This document shows, piece after piece, positions 8,297-15,332 of a stretch of DNA of 21,666 nucleotides. Location of the stretch: positions 1 through 21,666 of the IMG/VR virus record IMGVR_UViG_3300043409_000409; one strand, written 5' to 3'. Numbering within the stretch: position 1 is the first letter of the stretch; each line of letters begins with the position of its first letter. This DNA comes from a virus. Under the pieces are notes generated by a model. It had not been told where the DNA came from. It saw only the letters and a list, made by a program, of their open reading frames with translations, and did no database searches. The position numbers were made by a program, and so were the translations under genes.

Positions 8297-9717
8297 TGGC
8301 AGATAGAATAGACCAATTAAAAGAAGCATTAATTAAAGCTCACACTGCTGGTGATACAGAAGCTGCTCAACTATTTGCTGATGAAATTAAAGGAATACAA
8401 AATCCTGTAGCAGCAGGACTAACTGACGTACGTGGCATTCCTGAATTTTTACCACCACAAGAAGCATTAGCACTGAGAGAAAAACAATCAACAGAACGTG
8501 GTCAATTAGCACAGCGTAAAGCTGGTGCTGGATTTTTAAATAAAATTACAGGTGCATTAGAAGTTCCTGCTGCATTAGCCACTGGTACTTATGGTAGTTT
8601 ATATGGTGCTACTAAAGCATTACTTCCTGAAAGATTTGGCGGTACTAATTTACCTTTTGAGCAATCTGTTGCTAAAGAAGGTCAACGCTTTATGTATCAA
8701 CCTAGAACTGTATCTGGTCAAGAATATCTACCTAAAGTTGCAAATGTAATTCAACAATCAGGTATAGAAGGTTTACCTGCATTATCACAGGTATCTTCAT
8801 TGTCAAGGTTAAGACCTGTAACAGGTATGCCTATGATGCAAACTCCACAAGCAATAGAGCAAGCAAAAGTTGGAATATCTAAAATAGGTGAAGCATTACC
8901 ATCTATTAGACCTAGATTAGAGCAAAAGTCTTATGAGTTAATGCAAAGTGCTTTAAAGCCAACTTACAAACAATTAAAAACAGGTAAGGCAGATGTTGCT
9001 GCAAGAACTCTTTTAGAAAATGGATTAGATATTTCTAGAGAATCAGTAGAAGTAATGAAAAATAAAATTGCTGGCATTAATGAGCAAATAGCTGATAAAG
9101 TAAAATCATCTACAGGTACAGTAAATAAAACTGACGTATTAGGTTATTTAGATGAGTTACGTGCTAAAAAATCTAGCCAAGTTAATCCTACTGCTGATTT
9201 AGCTGCTATTGACCAAGTCGCTAATGAATTTATGACAACTAATAGAACACCATTAGGTGGTCCTAAACAAACCATTCCTGTGCAAACAGCTCAAGAAATT
9301 AAACAAGGCACATACTCTGCGTTACAAAAAAAATATGGTCAAATGGGAACTACAGAAGTAGAAGCTCAAAAAGCATTAGCACGTGGGTTAAAAGAAAAAG
9401 TAGCAGGTGAAGCTCCAGATATTGTAAGACTTAATAAAACAGAGTCTAAACTTTTAGATACTTTAGATGTAGTTGAAAGACGTGCATTTATGGACTTAAA
9501 TAAAGACCCTGTTGCTATGGGTTGGCTTGCTGAAAATTTGCAAAGGACTGCTGGCTTTTTGGCTACTAGAAGTCCTGCGTTTAAAACATTATTAGCTAAA
9601 ACATTGTATAAAGTAAGCGGTGCAAAACCATCTGGTATTTTAACGCAACCTGAACGAGCAAAAATTACATTGCCTCAACAAGCAGGTTTATTATCACTCA
9701 CTCAACAACAAGAATAA
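8296..9717 (+). CDS. Large probable ejection/internal virion protein
   Basis: A 473-residue protein, mostly alpha-helical by eye. The N-terminus has a short helical hairpin LIKAHTAGDTEAAQLFADEI, a motif seen at the start of many phage internal proteins (the tail-lysin and ejection group). A Gly/Ala-rich stretch at ~80-105 (ALEVPAALATGTYGSLYGA) is followed by long charged helices rich in Lys, Glu and Gln, including LEQKSYELMQSALKPTYK and a helical C-terminal region. No lysozyme or transglycosylase motif is recognisable. It ends the virion gene run; the lysis-type genes start eight bases later with a new AAGGA site. Confidence 0.55.
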   Translation: MADRIDQLKEALIKAHTAGDTEAAQLFADEIKGIQNPVAAGLTDVRGIPEFLPPQEALALREKQSTERGQLAQRKAGAGFLNKITGALEVPAALATGTYGSLYGATKALLPERFGGTNLPFEQSVAKEGQRFMYQPRTVSGQEYLPKVANVIQQSGIEGLPALSQVSSLSRLRPVTGMPMMQTPQAIEQAKVGISKIGEALPSIRPRLEQKSYELMQSALKPTYKQLKTGKADVAARTLLENGLDISRESVEVMKNKIAGINEQIADKVKSSTGTVNKTDVLGYLDELRAKKSSQVNPTADLAAIDQVANEFMTTNRTPLGGPKQTIPVQTAQEIKQGTYSALQKKYGQMGTTEVEAQKALARGLKEKVAGEAPDIVRLNKTESKLLDTLDVVERRAFMDLNKDPVAMGWLAENLQRTAGFLATRSPAFKTLLAKTLYKVSGAKPSGILTQPERAKITLPQQAGLLSLTQQQE

Positions 9718-9725
9718 GGACAACA

Positions 9726-9935
9726 ATGAGTAACGAAATAGACCCAATACAATATGGCAAACTTATTGCACAGGTTCAAAATTTAGAACATAAAGTAGAT
9801 AGTTTAGAAGTAGATATTAAATTACTCTTAGAGCTTGCAAACAAGTCTAAAGGTGGCTTCTGGGCAGGTATGGCAATTGCCTCTGCTATTGGTGGCTTTA
9901 TCACTTTTATCACTAATCACTTATTAGGCAAATAA
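9726..9935 (+). CDS. Small coiled-coil membrane protein (XhlA/holin-like)
   Basis: A 69-residue protein preceded by AAGGACAAC. Residues ~8-40 form a coiled coil (LIAQVQNLEHKVDSLEVDI) and residues ~45-66 one transmembrane helix (FWAGMAIASAIGGFITFITN), followed by a short Lys tail. This layout matches the XhlA-type haemolysin/holin-associated proteins and several phage lysis accessory proteins. It opens a cassette of small overlapping membrane genes. A part in timing lysis or anchoring is likely; a holin by itself is possible. Confidence 0.6.
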   Translation: MSNEIDPIQYGKLIAQVQNLEHKVDSLEVDIKLLLELANKSKGGFWAGMAIASAIGGFITFITNHLLGK

Positions 9936-9936
9936 C

Positions 9937-10266
9937 ATGAAAAACTTTCTCATGGGAGTTACTTTGTTACTCTTATGGTTATTTTTATATGACTATGCTG
10001 ACAGTCAAGAGCTTACAAAAGAAATGTCAATGCCTACTGAGGCAGGTGAAATAGTTTTAACTACGGAAGAATGTATATTTAAGAAACAAGGTTTACAAGG
10101 TTATGACTATGCTGCTTATGCTACAGATAAAGGTCATGCAAACCATGAAGGCTGTTGGAGGTCTGATAGCTATGAAGGTAAACATGCAGTCTTTATATAC
10201 TTCCCAGAGATAAACCAAACAGCAGTATTTGACGCTAAACTATTTAAGCCTAAAGCTGCAATATGA
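9937..10266 (+). CDS. Membrane-anchored or exported protein of the lysis region
   Basis: A 109-residue protein with an N-terminal Lys followed by a strong hydrophobic helix (FLMGVTLLLLWLFLYDYA), which would act as signal anchor or signal peptide. The rest is soluble and contains EAGEIVLTTEECIFKKQG, YAAYATDKGHANHEGCW and VFIYFPEINQTAVFDAKLF, with two Cys residues that could pair in the periplasm. Short proteins of this kind recur in aquatic phage genomes, but I know of no assigned function. Its ATG begins one base after the previous stop and it overlaps the next gene by four bases (ATGA). Confidence 0.6.
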   Translation: MKNFLMGVTLLLLWLFLYDYADSQELTKEMSMPTEAGEIVLTTEECIFKKQGLQGYDYAAYATDKGHANHEGCWRSDSYEGKHAVFIYFPEINQTAVFDAKLFKPKAAI

Positions 10267-10622
10267 CATTCATCACAGAGAACAACATAGCTAATCTTTA
10301 TTCAGCACTAATAGAGTTCCCTGTATTTGACGAGTATAAACTTCCCCCTGCATCTAAAGTTGATTTTGTAATAGTGCATGACCATAGTATGTGTGGAGAA
10401 TACGCACCACCTGAAGCTGGTGAGCCTCATATCATTACCATTAGCACAGCACGTCATACTCATTTGTATCCAGTCTTGATGACCCTAACGCATGAAATCA
10501 TACACATGTGCGTATACCTTGCTTCACCTAAGACTGATAAATACACAAGCCATAAAGGCTTATTCTTAAAACTACAAAAACGTGTAGCCAATCATCTTGG
10601 CTTTGACCCAAAGGAGTTATAA
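10263..10622 (+). CDS. SprT-like HEXXH metalloprotease
   Basis: A 119-residue protein with the zinc protease motif HEIIH at residues 77-81 and a further His at 97 in SHKGLFLKLQKR. That spacing resembles SprT-like/Wss1-type proteases, in which the third His lies in a short GHG- or SHG-type loop before a helix. The preceding helix LYPVLMTLT and strand HIITIST also fit this small fold. Expected activity is peptide bond hydrolysis with Zn2+. It lacks a signal peptide, so it should act in the cytoplasm unless released. It lies within the lysis cassette, overlapping its neighbours by four bases and one base. The substrate is unknown: virion maturation, host protein or DNA-protein crosslink processing are all possible. 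Confidence 0.65.
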   Translation: MTFITENNIANLYSALIEFPVFDEYKLPPASKVDFVIVHDHSMCGEYAPPEAGEPHIITISTARHTHLYPVLMTLTHEIIHMCVYLASPKTDKYTSHKGLFLKLQKRVANHLGFDPKEL

Positions 10623-11011
10623 TGATTAGTTCAATTGCATCTTTAATTCTACCAGCTTTAGTCCCTGCATTTAGTGATGGTGTAAGAGGTCTTATAGCTA
10701 AGTTTACAGGCGGTGCTGGTGGACAACCACAAAACGTAGAAGAACGAGTAAGACTTATGGAAGCTGAGGCTGCAAAGTTACAAGCCTTAGCTCAATTAGA
10801 TAGTGTCAGTGGTGAGCCTTCTAGGTGGATTATAGATTTAAGAGCATCATTCAGATATGTGATTATTAGTTCTATTATGATATTTACAGGTCTTATAGTA
10901 TTCAACCCTGATATTGTAGGTGCTGGTGTAGTAGCAGTATTTATAGACATGACTGGAGCTTGTATGTCTTTCGTGATCGGCGAAAGAATGTACTTGACAC
11001 TTAAAAGATGA
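10622..11011 (+). CDS. GTA-type 3TM holin-like protein
   Basis: A 129-residue protein. An N-terminal hydrophobic segment (SIASLILPALVPAF) is followed by an amphipathic region with EERVRLMEAEAAKLQALAQLD and SGEPSRWIIDLRASFRY, then two transmembrane helices (VIISSIMIFTGLIVF and VVAVFIDMTGACMSFVIGE). This order and the W-x-x-D-x-R-x-x-x-R-Y core match the 'holin of 3TMs' family known from gene transfer agents and marine phages. It would open the inner membrane at the end of infection. Its stop overlaps the next ATG by four bases. The family assignment is fairly firm; the precise role within this multi-gene cassette is inferred. Confidence 0.7.
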   Translation: MISSIASLILPALVPAFSDGVRGLIAKFTGGAGGQPQNVEERVRLMEAEAAKLQALAQLDSVSGEPSRWIIDLRASFRYVIISSIMIFTGLIVFNPDIVGAGVVAVFIDMTGACMSFVIGERMYLTLKR

Positions 11012-11166
11012 TCGTCTTAAACATACTTAACTTTATCGGCTTAGCTATACTTAAATTTATTGTAGTTGCCTTGCTATTCGTAGCTATGGGATTCTCTATT
11101 CTATTTATGATGGCTATGCAAATCTTAACTAAAGCACTTACACATATAGACAAGAATGTTAATTGA
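11008..11166 (+). CDS. 52-residue transmembrane protein of lysis cassette
   Basis: A small gene overlapping the holin stop by four bases (ATGA) and the next gene by eleven. It encodes 52 residues, almost entirely hydrophobic from residue 3 to 42 (FIGLAILKFIVVALLFVAMG and FSILFMMAMQILTK), enough for one long or two short membrane helices, with a polar tail THIDKNVN. Tight coupling on both sides supports its being real. Candidates are a second holin, an antiholin or a pinholin; sequence alone does not distinguish them. Confidence 0.6.
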   Translation: MIVLNILNFIGLAILKFIVVALLFVAMGFSILFMMAMQILTKALTHIDKNVN

Positions 11167-11545
11167 AGTAAAAAGGTTTGAGTTTAAAGACACGCATACA
11201 ATAGGCAAGATGTATGTAGATGGTGTATATGAGTGTTATACATTAGAAGATGTAGTTAGGAATGGCACTAAAGTCTTAGGTAAGACTGCTATCCCTACCG
11301 GTCAATATAAAGTTATTATAGACAAATCTGTACGCTTTAAACAAGATATGCCACATATACTAAACGTTCCTAACTTCACAGGTGTTCGTATTCATGCAGG
11401 TAATACTTCAGCAGATACAGAAGGATGTATATTAGTAGGCACTACATGGTCAGGTAAAGACTTCATAGGTAACTCTAAAATAGCTTATAAGAAGTTCTTT
11501 GACAAACTAAAGAAAGCTAAAACAGCCACAATTAAGATATGCTAG
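11156..11545 (+). CDS. DUF5675 family protein, possible lysis enzyme
   Basis: A 129-residue protein with the hallmarks of the DUF5675 family: AIPTGQYKV at residues 45-53, then VRIHAGNTSADTEGCILVG at 77-95. The His of IHAGN and the Cys of EGCI recall the His and Cys in the L,D-transpeptidase (YkuD) active site (HGT..HGC), so a cell wall-directed activity is possible but not established. No signal peptide is visible, as for a holin-dependent endolysin. It lies directly after the holin-like genes and is overlapped by a small membrane gene at its end. The family name is confident; the activity is inference. Confidence 0.65.
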   Translation: MLIEVKRFEFKDTHTIGKMYVDGVYECYTLEDVVRNGTKVLGKTAIPTGQYKVIIDKSVRFKQDMPHILNVPNFTGVRIHAGNTSADTEGCILVGTTWSGKDFIGNSKIAYKKFFDKLKKAKTATIKIC

Positions 11546-11646
11546 ATTATCTTATCTGCGATATCCTTTGTGCTATAGACCACTTTAAATATGTATTACT
11601 CATGCTAATTATTTATCTAGTATATAATAAAGTATCTCAACTTTAG
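11539..11646 (+). CDS. 35-residue membrane peptide
   Basis: A very small reading frame overlapping the previous stop by seven bases. It encodes 35 residues with a hydrophobic stretch (YVLLMLIIYLVYN) that could cross the membrane once. Overlap with the upstream gene and membrane character match the surrounding cassette, but at this length chance cannot be excluded. A small lysis accessory or anti-holin is possible. Confidence 0.4.
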   Translation: MLDYLICDILCAIDHFKYVLLMLIIYLVYNKVSQL

Positions 11647-11654
11647 AGACTACT

Positions 11655-12392
11655 ATGAAAATATTACTTATTGATATAGAAGTAGCACCAAATACTGCTC
11701 ATGTCTGGGGTATCTTTGACCAGAACATCTCTATAAACCAATTACTAGAATCATCTTACACTCTTTGCTATGCAGCTAAATGGTATGGTGAATCTAAAAT
11801 TATGTTTGACTCTGTATATAAGTCAGATAAAAAAGCCATGCTTAATTCAGTTCACAAGTTATTAGATGAAGCTGATGCCATAGTCCACTACAACGGTTCT
11901 AGGTTTGACATACCCATACTACACAAAGAGTTCTTACTTTCTGGCATGCCGCCTCCAGCACCCTCCAAACAGATAGATTTATTACAGGTAGCTCGTAGAC
12001 AGTTTAGATTTGTTTCTAACAAACTAGATTATGTTGCACAGGCTTTAGGGTTAGGTAGTAAGACAGAACATGAAGGACATACATTATGGGTCAAGTGTAT
12101 GGATAATGACCGTAAGGCATGGAAGACAATGGAAAAATATAATAAGAATGATGTTATATTACTTGAGAAAGTCTACGATAAATTTAAAGGTTGGATTAAA
12201 CAACATCCAAATCATAACGCATATTCTGCTGACGTTTGTTGTCCTAATTGTTCTTCACACAAATTACAATCTCGTGGCACTCAAAGAAGTAGAACTGCTA
12301 TTTATCAACGCTTTCAATGTCAAGATTGCGGTAGTTGGGCTAGGTCTGCTAAATCAGAAAAGATTAGCAAAGATTCTTTAGTAAACATATAG
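11655..12392 (+). CDS. DEDD-family 3'-5' exonuclease with C-terminal zinc ribbon
   Basis: A 245-residue protein. An RNase H-like exonuclease domain carries all expected acidic motifs: D7 and E9 (LLIDIEVAP), N80/D85 in HYNGSRFDIPIL, and Y162/D166 in YNKNDVILL, the DEDDy arrangement of the predicted 3'-5' exonuclease group (RNase_H_2 type). Residues ~195-228 form a zinc ribbon with CPNC and CQDC pairs, similar to those of transposase-type nucleic acid binding domains (YQRFQCQDCGSW). It should trim single-stranded DNA or RNA 3' ends, with the ribbon binding substrate. It is far from the replication genes, sitting after the lysis cassette, nine bases downstream of a small membrane gene. Motifs are intact, so activity is expected. 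Confidence 0.75.
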   Translation: MKILLIDIEVAPNTAHVWGIFDQNISINQLLESSYTLCYAAKWYGESKIMFDSVYKSDKKAMLNSVHKLLDEADAIVHYNGSRFDIPILHKEFLLSGMPPPAPSKQIDLLQVARRQFRFVSNKLDYVAQALGLGSKTEHEGHTLWVKCMDNDRKAWKTMEKYNKNDVILLEKVYDKFKGWIKQHPNHNAYSADVCCPNCSSHKLQSRGTQRSRTAIYQRFQCQDCGSWARSAKSEKISKDSLVNI

Positions 12393-12399
12393 GACAATT

Positions 12400-12576
12400 A
12401 TGCAACGGTCAGAAGTAGAGATTATCTGTAATCACATGCTTGGTAAAACTATCATATCTTGTGAAGCATTACATGGCGATAGCACTATTGTCATTCAACT
12501 AGATGATGACTCACTTATAGAAATTAGTGGTGAGGAATTATCGCTCTATGGTGAACTTACACCGCTAGACGATTAA
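12400..12576 (+). CDS. Small acidic hypothetical protein
   Basis: A 58-residue reading frame preceded by AGGA at good spacing and seven bases after the exonuclease stop. The product is acidic with alternating beta-like segments (KTIISCEALHGDSTIVIQLD, LIEISGEELSLYGEL) and may form a small beta barrel. I do not recognise a family. Position and binding site support expression. Confidence 0.5.
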   Translation: MQRSEVEIICNHMLGKTIISCEALHGDSTIVIQLDDDSLIEISGEELSLYGELTPLDD

Positions 12577-12594
12577 TTAATAAAGGAAATAAAT

Positions 12595-13587
12595 ATGAAA
12601 GTTATACGTGGCATTGTAGTAGATGACAATGGAAATCCACTACCATCTCAAAATTTAACTAAAGAAGAAGCTCAAACTGTTTTATCTACAATAGGTTCAG
12701 CAGCATTTCCATTTGCTTTAGGTGTTCCATTAGCTCTTAATGAATTATATCAAGGTATACAAAATAAAAATCCAGTGCAAGGATTATTAGGTGGTGCTGG
12801 AGCTGCGCTTGGAGCAATACCTGCAGCTAGGGCAAGTGTACCTTATATTAATAAAGCTGGTGAAAAATATTTACGCCAATACTCTACCCCATATTTTAAT
12901 ACTGAAACTGCTGTAACAAACCCAGCACTATTACAAAATATATCTCTTGGCAATGAAGCTGGAATGGCTGCATCTGCTCAAAGATTAAATGCAGCACGTT
13001 CTGCTGCTGGTGGTCCATTTTCACAAGGTCAGTTACCAGTTGCTCAAGGTGCTTGGTGGAGTACCTCTAAAAAAGCTCCAGAGTTTAATCCAGTATATTC
13101 TCAAGAACTTCCTAAATCATCATTAAAAGTATCCAAAATGAAGGAGCCAATGAGATATGCTGCACAAACATCTGAAAATCTTACACAAGAAGGTAATGCT
13201 GTAATGAGATTTGTGCCACAAGTTATTCAAAAGCCATCTACAGCTAATGCTTTATTGGTAAAAAATATATCTCCAGAAGATATACAAAGACTGGGAGCTA
13301 GACCCGATTTTTTAAATAACTATGTTATTGCAGCTAGACCAAATAATGAAGCTATGATAGTTCCAATGAGTAGTCGCAAAAAAGTTTCTGGATTATTGTC
13401 TGAAGTTAAAAAAGAATTGCCAGACGCTAAAATTAAAACAGGATATGCAAGACAAAATATTGATAGAGTATATATGGATAGGTCTGGGCAGTACGGTCAA
13501 CCTTATACAGCGTTTGGCGCACAACCCAGACAATCCTTAGGTTTGTTAGACGAACTTGATGCGTTGATTGGGAAGAAACAATATTGA
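12595..13587 (+). CDS. Unassigned 330-residue phage protein
   Basis: A 330-residue protein preceded by AAAGGAAATAAAT. A Gly/Ala-rich hydrophobic region at ~38-80 (FPFALGVPLALNELYQG, GLLGGAGAALGAIPAA) resembles the membrane-active segments of the ejection proteins upstream. The middle contains NLTQEGNAVMRFVPQVIQKP and the end is basic and helical, closing in LLDELDALIGKKQY. I do not recognise the family. It could be a late-acquired virion protein or an effector. It is the last rightward gene before the convergent junction, and its final 42 bases overlap the end of the leftward gene on the other strand. Confidence 0.55.
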   Translation: MKVIRGIVVDDNGNPLPSQNLTKEEAQTVLSTIGSAAFPFALGVPLALNELYQGIQNKNPVQGLLGGAGAALGAIPAARASVPYINKAGEKYLRQYSTPYFNTETAVTNPALLQNISLGNEAGMAASAQRLNAARSAAGGPFSQGQLPVAQGAWWSTSKKAPEFNPVYSQELPKSSLKVSKMKEPMRYAAQTSENLTQEGNAVMRFVPQVIQKPSTANALLVKNISPEDIQRLGARPDFLNNYVIAARPNNEAMIVPMSSRKKVSGLLSEVKKELPDAKIKTGYARQNIDRVYMDRSGQYGQPYTAFGAQPRQSLGLLDELDALIGKKQY

Positions 13588-13890
13588 TATTGAATCTCCT
13601 GTAGGATTAACTCCTTCAATTAATCCATCAATTAAAATATCTTCCGCAAGCCTATGGTAACGTTTATCTGGATATTTAACTTCAAGATATTTTGAATATT
13701 GGCGAGCTGTAATATATAACAGCTCTATATACACACAAGCAATTTGAATTGCTTTAGGACATATATTAAAATATTCATAAAATCTATATCTAAATTCAGA
13801 TATCTCAAAAAATTCAGATGCAGAAGTTACTGTAATATCTAAACGAAGTCTCCATTTTTTAAGATTAAAAGTGTTGATATCACACCTCAC
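13546..13890 (-). CDS. Hypothetical protein, convergent end of leftward block
   Basis: A 114-residue protein, last gene of the leftward block. It contains aromatic and basic helical segments (EISEFRYRFYEYFNICPKA, IELLYITARQYSKYLEV) and no recognised motif. Its start overlaps the upstream gene end by eleven bases. The last 42 bases overlap the end of the rightward gene at 12595-13587. The reading frame is intact and codon use looks like its neighbours. Function unknown. Confidence 0.5.
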   Translation of the reverse strand: MRCDINTFNLKKWRLRLDITVTSASEFFEISEFRYRFYEYFNICPKAIQIACVYIELLYITARQYSKYLEVKYPDKRYHRLAEDILIDGLIEGVNPTGDSISILFLPNQRIKFV

Positions 13891-14110
13891 TTATATTAGT
13901 AGATTGAGCAAAAGTTTCCTTGTGAAAATAATGGCTATTTTGTAAGTTTCCATTTACAGGATGCTTTCTATATAGCTCATAATAATCACCAACAGACCTA
14001 ACACCATAATTTTTCATAGTATCACCAAAAAATTTCATAGTGCTTTTAGAAAAAAAGAAACTGTTAGGGTTAAGTAGTTCATGTTTATGTTTAAGTTCAC
14101 TAGGTGACAT
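13880..14110 (-). CDS. Small conserved phage protein
   Basis: A 76-residue protein with the core KSTMKFFGDTMKNYGV, then YYELYRKHPVNG and YFHKETF. Short phage proteins with an 'FFGDTMxNYGV' phrase followed by aromatic and Arg/Lys residues recur in many phages; their role is not known to me. The first base overlaps the clamp gene stop, and the reading frame is part of the same leftward transcript. Confidence 0.6.
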   Translation of the reverse strand: MSPSELKHKHELLNPNSFFFSKSTMKFFGDTMKNYGVRSVGDYYELYRKHPVNGNLQNSHYFHKETFAQSTNISEV

Positions 14111-14760
14111 TATGCAGCCTCCTTTAGAGATTCTTTAGGTTCGTCATATAAGAATTTTGGTTTAGTAATAAACGCCTCATTATCATTTCTTAATGGGCAA
14201 ATAATACCAACACAATCAGACTCAACATCTACTAAAGCTGCTTTACTACCATTCTGGCTTAAATATGCTTTCTTAAATTTAGTGCCAGATATATACTCAG
14301 CAGCCTTATTAAAGTCATTAAGATATGTAAAGTCATAATTACCAGGTTCATTAGATACTGACTCTGGAAATACTCTTCTAAAGTCAGGGTACGTTGCCTG
14401 AATTGGTAATGTTTCTAATTTGACTGCATCACTAATAACATCAATTTTCTTAACTACTTTATCTTCAACCGTTAAAGTTATTAAACCCACATCAACTCGT
14501 GGTTTAACTTTTAATAAAGATTCAATAGTTTCAATCGGAATAATAGCTCCAATAGTATCTCTACCATGTTGCGTTTCACGATTATAGATAGCTGCACTTA
14601 ATAGTCTATGACCATCAGTTGCAACAAAGATAGTGTTATATTTATTAAACTCAACATAAACACCATTAAGATAATGCCTTATATCTTTTTTACCTACAAA
14701 AAGTTTTAAAGCCTTTAAATGACCAAAAGTTACTACTACTTCATACTTAAATGTTTCCAT
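14110..14760 (-). CDS. Shortened DnaN-like DNA sliding clamp
   Basis: A 216-residue protein; the ATG at 14760 has AAAGGAG seven bases upstream, whereas the longer TTG start at 14778 does not. Motifs of bacterial beta clamps appear in order: RHYLNGVYVEF (28-38), FVATDGHRL (45-53), IIPIETIESLL (73-83), YPDFRRVFP (124-132) and, near the end, VGIICPLR (184-191), which matches the C-terminal VMPMR of DnaN. Compared with the three-domain E. coli clamp, domain 1 and roughly the first half of domain 3 are missing, leaving about three of six structural repeats. A 25-residue tail follows. It should encircle or contact DNA and hold a polymerase, but the oligomeric state is unclear. A strong promoter lies just upstream. 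Confidence 0.75.
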   Translation of the reverse strand: METFKYEVVVTFGHLKALKLFVGKKDIRHYLNGVYVEFNKYNTIFVATDGHRLLSAAIYNRETQHGRDTIGAIIPIETIESLLKVKPRVDVGLITLTVEDKVVKKIDVISDAVKLETLPIQATYPDFRRVFPESVSNEPGNYDFTYLNDFNKAAEYISGTKFKKAYLSQNGSKAALVDVESDCVGIICPLRNDNEAFITKPKFLYDEPKESLKEAA

Positions 14761-14825
14761 GTTACTCTCCTTTAGCAAAATTTCTTGTTCGCCTGCAAGT
14801 GGATTGATAAATCGGCGATATGCAA

Positions 14826-14854
14826 ATCTTATATAATTGATATTTACATGTCAA
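14826..14854 (-). promoter_or_regulatory. Sigma70-type promoter for the clamp gene
   Basis: On the minus strand TTGACA (14849-14854) and TAAGAT (14826-14831) are separated by 17 bases. The -35 box is perfect and preceded by AAAATGC. It lies about 65 bases before the clamp ATG, leaving an untranslated leader. The same extended -35 block occurs at 19327-19354. Confidence 0.7.
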
Positions 14855-14897
14855 GCATTTTTTTCATTATTTTTAAATATTTTATAAGTTGTTGATT

Positions 14898-15056
14898 TTA
14901 TACACAAATTACAATACCATTAGAGCCAACTTGACAGACTGTTACAGAGCCATCTGGTGCAAGTATCGTAGTCGTTTCAGCAAACGCATTTGTAAGCGCA
15001 ATTAACAAACCAATCACAATACCTATTACAAATCCTAATACAATTTTCTTATTCAT
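14898..15056 (-). CDS. 52-residue exported or membrane-anchored protein
   Basis: Encodes a Lys-rich start (MNKK), a hydrophobic helix (IVLGFVIGIVIGLLIALTNA) and a possible signal peptidase site at NAFA-E, leaving a ~26-residue tail with two Cys (TVCQVGSNGIVIC). Its ATG overlaps the upstream DUF3310 stop by eight bases. Short secreted peptides with a PDGxxxVC...C tail are common in aquatic phages. Periplasmic or membrane location is likely; function unknown. It is followed by the clamp gene promoter. Confidence 0.6.
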   Translation of the reverse strand: MNKKIVLGFVIGIVIGLLIALTNAFAETTTILAPDGSVTVCQVGSNGIVICV

Positions 15057-15330
15057 CATCAAACCTCTGTAGTTGAGCTTCTATTTCTGGTGGATTAATA
15101 GCTTCAGGTGCATTTTTTCTTCTATGCTCTAATAGCCTTTCTTTATAAAAATCAGACTTTGCCAAATCTAATTCATAACTACCTTTAAATGGATACCTTA
15201 AATCATAAGCCATTTTACTTCCCATAAGATAACCTTCAAATTGCTCATAAGTTAATTTTGCTTCAATTACATCTATGCTTTCAATTCCACCTACCAAATA
15301 ATGTGGAGGTTTATTTACTAAATCTACCAT
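15049..15330 (-). CDS. DUF3310 family protein
   Basis: A 93-residue protein with the DUF3310 signature: VNKPPHYLVGGIESIDVIEAKLTYEQFEGYLMGSKMAY (given here only as family landmarks at residues ~5-42), then LRYPFKGSYELDLAKSDFYK. The family is widespread in phages, often close to replication genes and sometimes annotated as nucleotide kinase-associated, but its biochemical role is not settled. Preceded by AAGGGG nine bases from the ATG. Confidence 0.75.
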   Translation of the reverse strand: MVDLVNKPPHYLVGGIESIDVIEAKLTYEQFEGYLMGSKMAYDLRYPFKGSYELDLAKSDFYKERLLEHRRKNAPEAINPPEIEAQLQRFDDE

Positions 15331-15332
15331 AA

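Noticed and set aside
12070-12381. Alternative rightward frame inside the exonuclease/zinc ribbon gene
   Set aside because: The overlapping frame holds the complete DEDD and zinc motifs, while this one is low-complexity and has no binding site.
13604-13626. Hairpin GGATTAA/TTAATCC at the convergent junction as a terminator
   Set aside because: The stem is AT-rich and no T-run follows on either strand; it also lies inside a coding region.
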